NCBI RefSeq assembly: GCF_024160105.1
Contig: NZ_JAMFTQ010000004.1
Span: forward strand, 62,001 to 126,000
Direction: 5' to 3'
Source of the DNA: Corynebacterium stercoris
GTDB taxonomy: Bacteria > Actinomycetota > Actinomycetes > Mycobacteriales > Mycobacteriaceae
DNA: 64,000 bases
Each line of letters opens with the position of its first letter. The stretch's first letter is position 1. Below are positions 1 to 8,322 of this stretch, in pieces. The notes beneath the pieces are model-generated. The model was not told where the DNA came from. It was given only the letters and a program-made list of their open reading frames with translations, and ran no database searches. Both the position numbers and the translations under genes were made by a program.

Positions 1-1
1 G

Positions 2-922
2 CAGATGGATCCGCGCAAGATCACCTCGCGCCCGCTGCACCGCCGCATCGACGTGAACTACAACGGCTGGTGGATGGACCTGTTCCCCCGCGTCGTCGCC
101 GAGCGTATGGGGCTGCCCCTGCCGCTGTTCATCAAGTGGGACGACAACGAGTACGCCTTCCGCGCGGGCGAAGCCGGCTTCCCGACGGTCACCTGGCCCG
201 GCGTCGCAATTTGGCACATGGCCTGGGCAGACAAGGACGACGCGATTGACTGGCAGGCGTACTTCCACATGCGCAACCGCCTCATCGTCGCGTCCCTCTA
301 CGGCCCGGACACGCCTGACGCGATGCTGCGCAACATGATGAAGTCCACCCACAAGCACATCATGTGCATGGAGTACTCCACCATGGCCATCCAGCTGGAG
401 GCCATGCAGGACTTCCTCCGCGGCCCCGACCAGCTCTTCGACATTCTCGAAACCGCGCTGCCGAAGGTCCAGGCGATCCGCAAGGACTATTCCGATGCGC
501 AGATTGTGGCGTCGGCAGCCGACCTGCCCGCCCCGACCGGCGCGCCGGGCGTGCCCACCCGCAACATCGGCGGCCGCCTGGCCAAGATCAAGAAGCTGCC
601 GTGGGCGGCGAAAGCGTTGCTGCACCAGCGCAAGCCGGAGGACCGCGCCCACTGGGAAGCGCCGCAGCTCAACCTCACCGCCGACGAGGCCCGCTGGTTC
701 ACCCTCGCCCGCGTCGATTCCGCGACGGTGTCCACCGCGGGCGGCACCGGTGTGGCCTTCCGCAAGCGGGACAAGGCGCTTGCCGACGATCTTTTGGAGC
801 AGACCAAGACACTCTACGACGAGATCAAGAAGCGCTGGCCAGAGCTGCGCGAAACGTATCGCGCGGCCATGCCCGAGCTGACCAGCCACGAGAACTGGGG
901 GAAGATCTTCGATGAACAGTAG
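2..922 (+). CDS. glfT2: Galactofuranosyltransferase GlfT2, C-terminal part
   Basis: Open at the left edge, so the start lies outside the window; about 306 codons remain. GlfT2 polymerises the alternating beta-1,5/beta-1,6 galactan of arabinogalactan from UDP-galactofuranose on the inner membrane face. The remaining part carries a WDDNEYAFR block and, about 25 residues later, a WHMAW block, matching the acidic metal/base residues and the metal-binding His of the GT2 catalytic domain, followed by the helical C-terminal domain of the family (mycobacterial enzyme about 637 residues). The gene is followed with an 11-bp overlap by the PAP2 phosphatase and then the UbiA-type transferase, the same order as Rv3808c-Rv3807c-Rv3806c, which supports the assignment. 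Confidence 0.93.
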   Translation, partial: QMDPRKITSRPLHRRIDVNYNGWWMDLFPRVVAERMGLPLPLFIKWDDNEYAFRAGEAGFPTVTWPGVAIWHMAWADKDDAIDWQAYFHMRNRLIVASLYGPDTPDAMLRNMMKSTHKHIMCMEYSTMAIQLEAMQDFLRGPDQLFDILETALPKVQAIRKDYSDAQIVASAADLPAPTGAPGVPTRNIGGRLAKIKKLPWAAKALLHQRKPEDRAHWEAPQLNLTADEARWFTLARVDSATVSTAGGTGVAFRKRDKALADDLLEQTKTLYDEIKKRWPELRETYRAAMPELTSHENWGKIFDEQ

Positions 923-1412
923 GGAAGCCGACCTCCTTGTTTGGCTGCAGGACAAGGCGTACTCCCCGGCCGTCGCGAAGACGGCGAGAGGCCTGAGCCA
1001 CTTCGGCGAGCACGACTTGGGCTGGATGGCCGTCGCCGCGGCCGGTGCGGCGCTGGATGGGAAGCGCCGCCGCAAGTGGATTGCGCTCGGTGTGGGCACG
1101 TTCACGGCGCACGCGGTGAGCGTAGTGCTGAAACGCATCGTGCGCCGCCCGCGCCCCCACGACGAGCGCGTGACTATCGGCGTGAAAACGCCGTCAAAGC
1201 TCTCCTTCCCGTCGTCGCACGCCACCAACACCGGTGCCGCTGCGGTGCACCTCGCGGACATCACAGGAAAGAAGTGGCCTTTCGCACTCGTGCCGGTGAT
1301 GATGCTTTCGCGTAACGTCCTCGGGGTGCATTACCCCACCGACACCCTGGCCGGTGCCGCCCTCGGCGCCGCGGTGGCCAAGGGGGTCATCGAGGCGGAA
1401 AGGCGGATCTAA
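912..1412 (+). CDS. PAP2-family phosphatase, probable decaprenylphosphoryl-5-phosphoribose phosphatase
   Basis: A 166-residue PAP2 protein. The three phosphatase motifs are visible: a KRIVRRPRP stretch (motif 1), PSSHATN (motif 2, with Ser where PSGH has Gly) and SRNVLGVHYPTD (motif 3 with the catalytic His). The Rv3807c position, between GlfT2 and the UbiA-type phosphoribosyltransferase, implies that it removes the 5-phosphate from decaprenylphosphoryl-phosphoribose on the way to decaprenylphosphoryl-arabinose, the arabinose donor for the Aft enzymes. The ATG overlaps the end of glfT2 by 11 bp and the stop abuts the next gene, so the genes look translationally coupled. The substrate is inferred from context, not from residues. 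Confidence 0.88.
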   Translation: MNSREADLLVWLQDKAYSPAVAKTARGLSHFGEHDLGWMAVAAAGAALDGKRRRKWIALGVGTFTAHAVSVVLKRIVRRPRPHDERVTIGVKTPSKLSFPSSHATNTGAAAVHLADITGKKWPFALVPVMMLSRNVLGVHYPTDTLAGAALGAAVAKGVIEAERRI

Positions 1413-2447
1413 GTGAGCGAGCTGAGAAGCGAGGCGGCTGCGTACGACGCGCGCAACCACGACCGGAACCCGGAGCACGAGCCCTTCTTGAAGCCGGAGC
1501 CGCACACCGAGGGCGTGGACTACCAGCGCAAGAAGACCCCGCCGAAGAACCTGCCGGACGCGATGATCAAGGGCCTGCGCCCGAAGCAGTGGGTCAAAAA
1601 CGTCCTGGTGCTCGCAGCGCCCCTGGCCGCCGGCTTCGACGCATTCACCGGCCGCACCGTCGTCGACATTCTGATCGCGTTCATCGTGTTCTGCTTCGGC
1701 GCGTCGTCGATCTACCTGATCAATGACGCCCGCGACGTGGAGTCGGACCGCCAGCACCCCACCAAGCGCTTTCGCCCGATCGCCTCCGGCATGCTGCCGA
1801 TCAACCTGGCATACGCCATGGCGGCGATCCTCATCGCGCTGGCCATCGGCCTGTCCTTCCTGGCCACCGACGGCTCGGCGCTGGCCACCGTCATCGCCGT
1901 CTACATCGCGCTGCAGCTCGGCTACTGCTTCGGCTGGAAGCACATCCCGGTCATCGACATCGCGCTGGTGTCCTCCGGCTTCATGCTCCGCACCATGGCC
2001 GGCGGCGTCGCCGCGGGCATCGTGCTGTCCCAGTGGTTCCTGCTGGTCGCCGCCTTCGGCTCCCTGTTCATGGCTTCCGGCAAGCGTTACGCGGAACTCA
2101 TCCTCGCCCAGGAGACGGGCGCGAAGATCCGCAAGGCGCTCGAGGGCTACACCCCGACCTACCTGCGTTTTGTGTGGACACTGTCCGCCACCGCCGTCGT
2201 GGTCTGCTACGCCCTGTGGGGCTTCGAGCTCTCCGCCGAGGTCACCGGTGCCGCCGCGCTGTGGTACCAGATCTCGATGGTCCCGTTCGTCATCGCCATC
2301 TTGCGCTACGCCGCCGAAGTCGACGGCGGCCGCGGCGGCGCCCCGGACGAGATCGCCCTGGAGGACCGCGTCCTGCAGCTGCTCGCCCTGGCATGGATCT
2401 TCTGCATCGTCATGGCGGTGTACGTCGCCCCTGCTCTGGGCTGGTAG
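1413..2447 (+). CDS. ubiA: UbiA-family decaprenyl-phosphate phosphoribosyltransferase
   Basis: 344 residues starting at a GTG that directly follows the stop of the PAP2 gene. This polytopic prenyltransferase-fold enzyme transfers phosphoribose from PRPP to decaprenyl phosphate, the first committed step to decaprenylphosphoryl-arabinose (Rv3806c family). The first Asp-rich motif NDARDVESDRQHPTKRFRP is clear at about residues 105-123, after a roughly 50-residue hydrophilic N-terminus; a second conserved block, DIALVSSGFMLRTMAGG, follows near residue 180. Several hydrophobic helices make up the rest. It is part of the glfT2 operon; aftB begins 36 bp downstream. Confidence 0.93.
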   Translation: MSELRSEAAAYDARNHDRNPEHEPFLKPEPHTEGVDYQRKKTPPKNLPDAMIKGLRPKQWVKNVLVLAAPLAAGFDAFTGRTVVDILIAFIVFCFGASSIYLINDARDVESDRQHPTKRFRPIASGMLPINLAYAMAAILIALAIGLSFLATDGSALATVIAVYIALQLGYCFGWKHIPVIDIALVSSGFMLRTMAGGVAAGIVLSQWFLLVAAFGSLFMASGKRYAELILAQETGAKIRKALEGYTPTYLRFVWTLSATAVVVCYALWGFELSAEVTGAAALWYQISMVPFVIAILRYAAEVDGGRGGAPDEIALEDRVLQLLALAWIFCIVMAVYVAPALGW

Positions 2448-2483
2448 CCGGTTACCTCCTGGCCACGAAGTAAACTCCGCATA

Positions 2484-4295
2484 ATGCATCGCAACGCCCG
2501 CGCCTCTCTCGCCGTCGCCACGGTGATCGCGGGCGTTTTCGCATTCTGGGGCGGCTGGGCGCGGCGTTGGATGTCGGACGACGGCCTGATCGTCCTACGC
2601 ACCGTGCGCAACCTGCTCGCCGGCAACGGCCCCGTGTTCAACGTCGGCGAGCGCGTGGAGGCCAACACATCCACCCTGTGGCAATACCTGATCACCGCCG
2701 TTGCCTGGCTTACCGACGGCCGACTCGAAGACATCGCCACCGCCCTTGCGCTCACGTTCACCGTGCTCGCCGCGAGCTTGGGCACCTACGCTTCCGGCCG
2801 TTTCTGGCAGCTCAGCTTCCGCCGGGCACTGCCCGTCATCCCCTTCGGCATCATCATCTATCTCGCGCTGCCGCCGGCGCGGGACTTCGCGACCTCCGGC
2901 CTCGAATGGGGCCTAGCCCTGTTCTGGCTGGCCATCTGGTGGGCGCTGCTCGTGGAGTGGGCCACGCCCGCCCGCCGGGCGGTGCCGTCCGCCGGGTACC
3001 TGCTGGCCTTCTGGTGCGGCCTGTCCTGGCTGGTCCGGCCCGAGTTCGCGCTCTACGGCGGCGTGACCGGCATCCTGCTCATCGCGTACCCGCCGCGCAA
3101 GACGCCGGGCATTCTCGCCGCCGCGCTGCCGGTGCCCGCGGCGTACCAGATCTTCCGCATGGGCTACTACGGCCTGCTCACCCCGCACACCGCGGTGGCC
3201 AAGTCCGCCGCGGACTCGCAGTGGGGTCAGGGCTGGAACTACATGATGGACTTCGCCGGCCCGTACGCGCTCTGGCTTCCGGTGGTGATCACCGCCGCGG
3301 TGCTGGTGCTGCTGGGGAGGCGGGTAGGCGGACGTCGGCTAGCAATTGTGCTCCTCGTCGCAGGCTGCGCTCTCGCGCACGTCCTGTACGTGCTGCGCGT
3401 GGGCGGCGACTTCATGCACGGCCGCATGCTGCTGCTGCCGCTGTTCGCGCTGCTGCTGCCGGTGCTCGCTGTGCCGTACAACCGCGGGATGGCGGCGCTG
3501 GCGACGGTGCTGATCGTGTGGGCCACGGTGATCGTGGTGCGATCGAACCCGGTGGATGAGGACAACTACCAGGGCAAAAACATCAGCATCGTCGACGAGC
3601 GCGATTTCTGGACCGTCGCCGTCGGGCGCGAACGCGGTAACCCGCCGCAGTACGCAGAAGACTTCCTGGGCCTGCCGATGATGCGCCACTTCACCGAGAA
3701 AATCGCGGAAGGCCGGGAAGAGGACGCGGCGCAGGCCACGCTCGGCCTCGACGAGGACGATCCGGAGCTTTTCGAGTGGTGGGTGCGCCCGCGTATCGAC
3801 GATTCTGAGACCGACCTCAACGACCTCGCGCTGACCGCCTACTGGATCAACCTCGGCATGACCAGCATGAACACCCCGCTGGACGTGCGCGTGCTGGACA
3901 CCGTCGGCCTGGCCACGCCGCTGGCCGCGCGCATGCCGCGCGATCTCGACGGCCGCGTGGGCCACGACAAGCAGCTGCCGGAGCAGTGGCAGGTGGCCGA
4001 CACGGCATTGGACTTGGACGATCTGCCGGATTGGTTCGACATCCGCGGCGCCAAACAGGCCCGCGCAGCGCTGCGCACCGAGGACATCGCCGAGCTGCTG
4101 GCGTCGTCACGCGAGCCGATGAGCCGCGAGCGCTTCTTCAAGAACATCCGCTACGCCCTCGGCCCCGGCCGTACACTCCAGCTTGACGACGATCCCTCCA
4201 CCTATCTCGATGCCGCCACCCTGCGCGCGATCCGCAACGGCGAGGACCCCGGCCTGCACAGCGATATCGCACGAATCGCCTGGCCTACCCGATAG
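2484..4295 (+). CDS. aftB: Terminal beta-(1,2)-arabinofuranosyltransferase AftB
   Basis: 603 residues, close to the 627 of Rv3805c. The protein has a GT-C layout: about ten N-terminal membrane helices, then a large soluble C-terminal domain from about residue 360 to the end. The first periplasmic loop holds the acidic DDG pair (MSDDGLIVLRTVRNLL) typical of GT-C active sites, followed by GERVEANTSTLWQYL. AftB adds the terminal beta-1,2-arabinofuranose residues of arabinogalactan, the sites later esterified by mycolate, using decaprenylphosphoryl-arabinose. Its position between ubiA and a mycolyltransferase gene is the conserved corynebacterial and mycobacterial arrangement. Confidence 0.93.
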   Translation: MHRNARASLAVATVIAGVFAFWGGWARRWMSDDGLIVLRTVRNLLAGNGPVFNVGERVEANTSTLWQYLITAVAWLTDGRLEDIATALALTFTVLAASLGTYASGRFWQLSFRRALPVIPFGIIIYLALPPARDFATSGLEWGLALFWLAIWWALLVEWATPARRAVPSAGYLLAFWCGLSWLVRPEFALYGGVTGILLIAYPPRKTPGILAAALPVPAAYQIFRMGYYGLLTPHTAVAKSAADSQWGQGWNYMMDFAGPYALWLPVVITAAVLVLLGRRVGGRRLAIVLLVAGCALAHVLYVLRVGGDFMHGRMLLLPLFALLLPVLAVPYNRGMAALATVLIVWATVIVVRSNPVDEDNYQGKNISIVDERDFWTVAVGRERGNPPQYAEDFLGLPMMRHFTEKIAEGREEDAAQATLGLDEDDPELFEWWVRPRIDDSETDLNDLALTAYWINLGMTSMNTPLDVRVLDTVGLATPLAARMPRDLDGRVGHDKQLPEQWQVADTALDLDDLPDWFDIRGAKQARAALRTEDIAELLASSREPMSRERFFKNIRYALGPGRTLQLDDDPSTYLDAATLRAIRNGEDPGLHSDIARIAWPTR

Positions 4296-4330
4296 CAGCG
4301 CCAAGCGACTGGCTCGGCACGCCCCCTGTT

Positions 4331-4347
4331 GGTAACGTTGCGGTAAC
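4331..4347 (+). promoter_or_regulatory. GGTAAC direct repeat upstream of mycolyltransferase
   Basis: Two GGTAAC hexamers at 4331-4336 and 4342-4347 start 11 bp apart, one helical turn, about 30 bp before the ATG at 4374. Tandem hexamers at this spacing are typical of OmpR-family response regulator sites. MtrA, the envelope-controlling regulator of actinobacteria, is a reasonable candidate. A ribosome binding site GAGGGG (4362-4367) follows. The regulator is an inference. Confidence 0.4.
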
Positions 4348-4373
4348 AATCACCAAGTTTTGAGGGGTTTACT

Positions 4374-5384
4374 ATGTCCGCAGTATCCAAGCGCCGCAGC
4401 TTGCTGGCTCTGCTGGTCGCGATGTTCACCATGCTGGGCAGCGTGATCGCCGCACCGCAGGCCCAGGCTGCGCACCGCGACTGGCTGCGCCCGGACGCCA
4501 CCGGCCACTGCGAGTGGGACCCGGTCGGCTACTGGGTGCAGCGCTGCGATGTGTGGTCGCCCGCCATGAACCGCACCATCCCGGTGCAGATCCAGCCGTC
4601 GCAACGCGGCGGCAACGCGGGCCTCTACATGCTCGACGGCCTGCGCGCCATGGACACCACCAACGCGTGGGTGCACGACGTGAATGCCGCGGCCAGCTTC
4701 GTCAACCACAACATCACCCTCGTGATGCCGGTCGGCGGCCAGTCCTCCTTCTATACGGACTGGAACGCGCCGGCAACGTATGACTTCAACAACCCCGTCA
4801 CCTACAAGTGGGACACCTTCCTGACCAAGGAGCTGCCGGTCTACCTCGAGCAGCACTTCGGTGTCGCCCGCTGGAACAACTCCATCCTGGGCCTGTCCAT
4901 GGGCGGCACCGCCGCGATCAACCTCGCCGCGCTGCACCCGGAGCAGTTCCGCCAGGTCCTGTCCTACTCCGGCTACCTCACTACCACCATCCCGGGCGCG
5001 CAGACGGGGCTTCGCGTCGCACTTCTCGACGGCGGCCTGTACAACCTCAACGCCATGTGGGGATCCGTGCTCAACCCGCGCCGCTACGAGAATGACCCGT
5101 TCCTGAACATGGGCAACCTTCGCGGCCGCGACGTGTACGTGTCCGCCGGCAGCGGTGTGCCGGGTCCGGCTGATGCCAAGTACCTGCCGGAGCACCGCGC
5201 GGCCGGTATCGCGCTGGAGCGCGTCGCCAGCTTCACGACGAAGCTGTGGGCCGCCAAGGCGACCGCGACCGCCGTGCCGCACACCGCCGTGTTCACCCCG
5301 ACCGGCCTGCACAACTGGGACCAGTTTGGCTCCCAACTCGAGGCGACCAAGCCGCGCATCCTCGACGTAATGAACGCCTGGTAG
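4374..5384 (+). CDS. Secreted mycolyltransferase, antigen 85/Cmt family
   Basis: 336 residues with an N-terminal signal peptide (KRR, then a hydrophobic stretch, then AQAA near residue 32). The alpha/beta-hydrolase nucleophile lies in LGLSMGGTAA, with Ser at residue 175; the catalytic His is in GLHNWDQF at residue 313. Antigen 85-type enzymes move mycolate from trehalose monomycolate to arabinogalactan or to another trehalose monomycolate outside the plasma membrane. This copy has no C-terminal LGFP domain, unlike the paralogue at 5857-7812, with which it shares much of the catalytic core (for example MPVGGQSSFYTDW here versus LPVGGESSFYADW there). The start is supported by a GAGGGG ribosome binding site. 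Confidence 0.93.
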   Translation: MSAVSKRRSLLALLVAMFTMLGSVIAAPQAQAAHRDWLRPDATGHCEWDPVGYWVQRCDVWSPAMNRTIPVQIQPSQRGGNAGLYMLDGLRAMDTTNAWVHDVNAAASFVNHNITLVMPVGGQSSFYTDWNAPATYDFNNPVTYKWDTFLTKELPVYLEQHFGVARWNNSILGLSMGGTAAINLAALHPEQFRQVLSYSGYLTTTIPGAQTGLRVALLDGGLYNLNAMWGSVLNPRRYENDPFLNMGNLRGRDVYVSAGSGVPGPADAKYLPEHRAAGIALERVASFTTKLWAAKATATAVPHTAVFTPTGLHNWDQFGSQLEATKPRILDVMNAW

Positions 5385-5406
5385 GGGGCATCCCCGCCAC
5401 TCATTT

Positions 5407-5690
5407 CGTTGACAGCTCCAGGGGTGGAGCTGTCAACGCTGTTGCTGTCAGGTGTCCAACGGAAACACCCAGGTCACAGGGTTGGTGCTGACAGCTCCAG
5501 TCGCTGACAGCTCCAATCGCAAAATGCACTGCGCTCTCCATTCGTTGAGAGCTCCAGGGTGGAGCTCTCAGCGCTGTTGCAGACAACTGTTTGTTTGGAA
5601 ACTGCAGGTCACAGGGTTGTCGCTGAGGGCTCCAGTCGCTGACAGCTCCAATCGCTAAAAGTGCACTGAGCTCCACCCGCTGAGAGTTCG
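5407..5690. repeat. Tandem ~136-bp intergenic repeats with covarying hairpins
   Basis: The 472-bp gap between the two mycolyltransferase genes holds at least two tandem copies of a unit of about 136 bp (5407-5542 and from 5543) plus a partial third start near 5678. Each copy opens with a near-perfect hairpin: arms 5407-5420/5425-5438 with a GGGG loop, and 5543-5556/5560-5573 with a GGG loop and one G-T pair. The arms differ by a compensatory change (GACAGCTCC/GGAGCTGTC against GAGAGCTCC/GGAGCTCTC). The rest of each unit shares CAGGTCACAGGGTTG and CGCTGACAGCTCCAATCGC. There is no T-tract, so simple terminator function is not obvious. No gene is supported here; short ORFs are repeat-derived. 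Confidence 0.85.
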
Positions 5691-5856
5691 AATGCCTCAC
5701 CGCCATCACCCCCAAATCCCCAGCTCGCGTGTGGCTGGTGTGACTCATCTGATATCCCCCGGCGTGTCGCCGTGTTAAAGTCTCAAGTGAAACTTAACCT
5801 TTTGGGTACTCCCGACCCCAAAAGTTTCCCGACCGAGAGTATTGAGGCTGACTTTC

Positions 5857-7812
5857 ATGCGCGCACCACGATTCTCCAAGCAGGCCACCCGGGCACTCGC
5901 TCTCCCCGCAGCGGCGGCGATGGCCCTGTCGCTGCTGCCGGCCTTCACCGCCACGGCGCAGGCGCAGGACCTGTCCTCCCGGCTGTCGTCGAATAGCTCG
6001 AACCGTGGCATCTCGGACGGCATCCGTCCGGCGGACCCGCCGCAGCGCACCCCGATCGAGGTTGACCGCAACCCGCAGATCCCGGGTCTGCCGGCTGGCG
6101 TGTCGGTGGACCGTATTGAGTGGCTTACCAACCGTCGAGTAGCGGTGTTCATTAAGTCCGCAGCTATGCCGGAGCAGCTCGTCCAGGTGCAGATCCTCCT
6201 GGCGCGCGACTGGCACTCCAACCCGGGCGCGAAGTTCCCGGAGGTCTGGGCGCTCGACGGACTGCGCGCGCGTGACGACGAAAACGGCTGGACCATCGAG
6301 ACGAACATCGCGCAGTTCTACGCCGACAAGAACGTCAACGTGATCCTCCCGGTCGGCGGCGAGTCTTCCTTCTATGCCGACTGGCAGCGCCCGAACAACG
6401 GCAAGAACTACAAGTGGGAGACGTTCCTGACCAAGGAGCTCGTGCCGATTCTGAACAACGAGTTCCGCTCCAACAACCGCCGCGCCGTCGTGGGCATTTC
6501 CATGGGCGGCACCGCCGCAGTGAACCTCGCGGAGCGCAACCCGCACCTCTTCGACTTTGTCGGTTCCTTCTCCGGCTACCTGGACACCACCACCACCGGC
6601 ATGCCGGCGGCGATCAAGGCCGCGCAGCTGGATGCGGGAGGCTACGACACCGACGCCATGTGGGGCCCTCCGGGTTCCCAGGACTGGATCGACCACGACC
6701 CGAAGATGGGCATCGAGAACCTGGCGGGCAAGACGGTGTACGTCTCCGCAGGTTCCGGCCGCGACGACTTCGGCACCGCGGATTCCATCGCCAAGGGCGC
6801 GGCGAACCCGGCCGGCAAGGGCCTCGAGGTGATTTCGCGTCTGTCCACCCAGACCTTCGTGGATTACGCGAGCCGCACCAGCGTGAAGCCGATCGTGCGC
6901 TTCCGCCCGTCCGGCGTCCACTCCTGGGAGTACTGGCAGTTCGAGATGGCGCAGGCGTGGCCGTACATCGCTAACGCCCTGTCCGTGCCGGAGGCTGACC
7001 GCGGCGCCGCCTGCACCGCGATCGGCGCAATCGGCGAGGTGACCCAGTCCGGCGTCGTCGGCACGTGCGTGAACGACGAGTACCCGGTGGGCGAAAACGG
7101 TAAGGGCCGCGCGCAGGACTTCCGCGGCGGCACCGCGTTCTGGTCCCCGGAGACCGGCGCGCACGCGCTGTTCGGCGCGATCTTGGCGAAGTACTCCGGC
7201 CTCGGCGGCGCTGCCGGCTGGCTGGGCTTCCCGCTCACGGGCGAGACCAAGACCCCGGACGGCAAGGGCCGCTTCGTGCACTTCCAGAACGGCTCCATCT
7301 ACTGGACCCCGGAGACCGGCGCGTACGCCATCCCGGGCGACATGGTGAAGGCGTGGGGCGAGCAGGGCTTCGAGACCGGCCAGCTCGGCTACCCGGTGGC
7401 CGAGGCGACCAAGACCGGCGAGGGCTACGTCCAGCGCTTCCAGGGCGGCTACCTGACCCGCAACCCGGATAAGTCACACAACATCGTCATCGGCGCGATC
7501 GCCAAGAAGTACGGCGAGATGGGCGCCGCGAACTCCGACCTCGGCTTCCCGAAGAGCAACGAGATCGCCATCCGCGGCGGCTTCTTCCAGGAGTTTGAGA
7601 AGGGCAACATCTACTGGTCCGCGGGCACCGGCGCCCACTGGATCGGCTACGGCGACATCTTCAACGAGTGGGGCAAGCGCGGCTACGAGCAGGGCGCGCT
7701 GGGCTGGCCGACGTCCGATTACGCCGCGATCCCGGCCGGCGGTCTCACCATCGACTTCCAGCACGGCCGCCTGAAGCAGGTCAACGGCATCGTGGTGGAG
7801 GAGAAGCGCTAA
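5857..7812 (+). CDS. Secreted mycolyltransferase with C-terminal LGFP repeats (Cmt1/PS1 type)
   Basis: 651 residues from the ATG at 5857, which has GAGG at 5844-5847; an upstream in-frame TTG at 5842 is possible but lacks a better site. A signal peptide ends near AQAQ. The mycolyltransferase domain covers about residues 60-375: nucleophile in GISMGGTAA (Ser215), catalytic His in SGVHSWEYW. After a short linker there are about four LGFP-type repeats (WLGFPLTGE, QLGYPVAEA, DLGFPKSNE, ALGWPTSDY) that are thought to anchor the protein to the cell wall. This is the architecture of PS1/Cop1, a major secreted corynebacterial mycolyltransferase. The next gene overlaps the stop by one base (TAATG). 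Confidence 0.93.
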   Translation: MRAPRFSKQATRALALPAAAAMALSLLPAFTATAQAQDLSSRLSSNSSNRGISDGIRPADPPQRTPIEVDRNPQIPGLPAGVSVDRIEWLTNRRVAVFIKSAAMPEQLVQVQILLARDWHSNPGAKFPEVWALDGLRARDDENGWTIETNIAQFYADKNVNVILPVGGESSFYADWQRPNNGKNYKWETFLTKELVPILNNEFRSNNRRAVVGISMGGTAAVNLAERNPHLFDFVGSFSGYLDTTTTGMPAAIKAAQLDAGGYDTDAMWGPPGSQDWIDHDPKMGIENLAGKTVYVSAGSGRDDFGTADSIAKGAANPAGKGLEVISRLSTQTFVDYASRTSVKPIVRFRPSGVHSWEYWQFEMAQAWPYIANALSVPEADRGAACTAIGAIGEVTQSGVVGTCVNDEYPVGENGKGRAQDFRGGTAFWSPETGAHALFGAILAKYSGLGGAAGWLGFPLTGETKTPDGKGRFVHFQNGSIYWTPETGAYAIPGDMVKAWGEQGFETGQLGYPVAEATKTGEGYVQRFQGGYLTRNPDKSHNIVIGAIAKKYGEMGAANSDLGFPKSNEIAIRGGFFQEFEKGNIYWSAGTGAHWIGYGDIFNEWGKRGYEQGALGWPTSDYAAIPAGGLTIDFQHGRLKQVNGIVVEEKR

Positions 7813-8309
7813 TGCGCCGCGCACTCGGGGCTCGCGGATTCGGGGCACTGTGCGTATCGACGCTTCTTTACGCCACCCTCACAGCCTGCGGCGGGTCCGC
7901 CACGGTCGAGGGCGACAAGGCGACGGTGACCCCGACGACCACTACCGCGACCTCGACGACGGCGACCGCCGCGACATCGGCCACCACGACCACCCCGCGC
8001 GCCTCCGGCGGCGCGGCGGTGCCCCCGGGCGACGGCGACCGGCCAGCCCGCGAGGTGGAGACCGTGCCCGACCAGGCAACGGGTTACTCTCCGGCGGAGG
8101 AAGCTTTCCTGGAACAGTTGCGGGAAAACGGTCTGAATATTGAGGGTGTTGAGGACCAACTCACAGCAACAGGCTTTAGCGTGTGCTCGAACGACATGAT
8201 CACCCGCGACGCGGTGGCCGGTCAGCTTGTCGAGCAGCGACGCACGGACATGGATCCGGCCGCCCTCGGTCAGCTACTGACGGACACCGCGCGCGCCAAC
8301 CTCTGCTAG
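7812..8309 (+). CDS. Putative DUF732-like lipoprotein
   Basis: 165 residues. The ATG shares a base with the stop of the LGFP mycolyltransferase, so translation is probably coupled. A basic N-terminus and hydrophobic segment end in the lipobox LTAC, making this a likely lipoprotein. A Thr/Ala-rich low-complexity linker (about residues 35-60) precedes a small folded domain with two Cys residues (FSVCSND and the C-terminal LC), consistent with a DUF732-type helical domain. The function is unknown. Its fixed place between the mycolyltransferase and the cutinase-like gene suggests an envelope role. Confidence 0.75.
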   Translation: MRRALGARGFGALCVSTLLYATLTACGGSATVEGDKATVTPTTTTATSTTATAATSATTTTPRASGGAAVPPGDGDRPAREVETVPDQATGYSPAEEAFLEQLRENGLNIEGVEDQLTATGFSVCSNDMITRDAVAGQLVEQRRTDMDPAALGQLLTDTARANLC

Positions 8310-8322
8310 GAGGCGTTGCCGC

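Noticed and set aside
1194..2489. 431-residue open frame on the minus strand
   Set aside because: Antisense to ubiA and the PAP2 gene; His/Gly/Arg-rich composition typical of the opposite strand of high-GC genes, no domain or ribosome binding site.
5408..5438. Rho-independent terminator of the first mycolyltransferase
   Set aside because: Strong stem but no T-tract, and the structure is repeated in tandem; kept as a repeat instead.
5407..5690. CRISPR array
   Set aside because: Only two full units, repeats and 'spacers' are equally conserved, and no cas genes are nearby.
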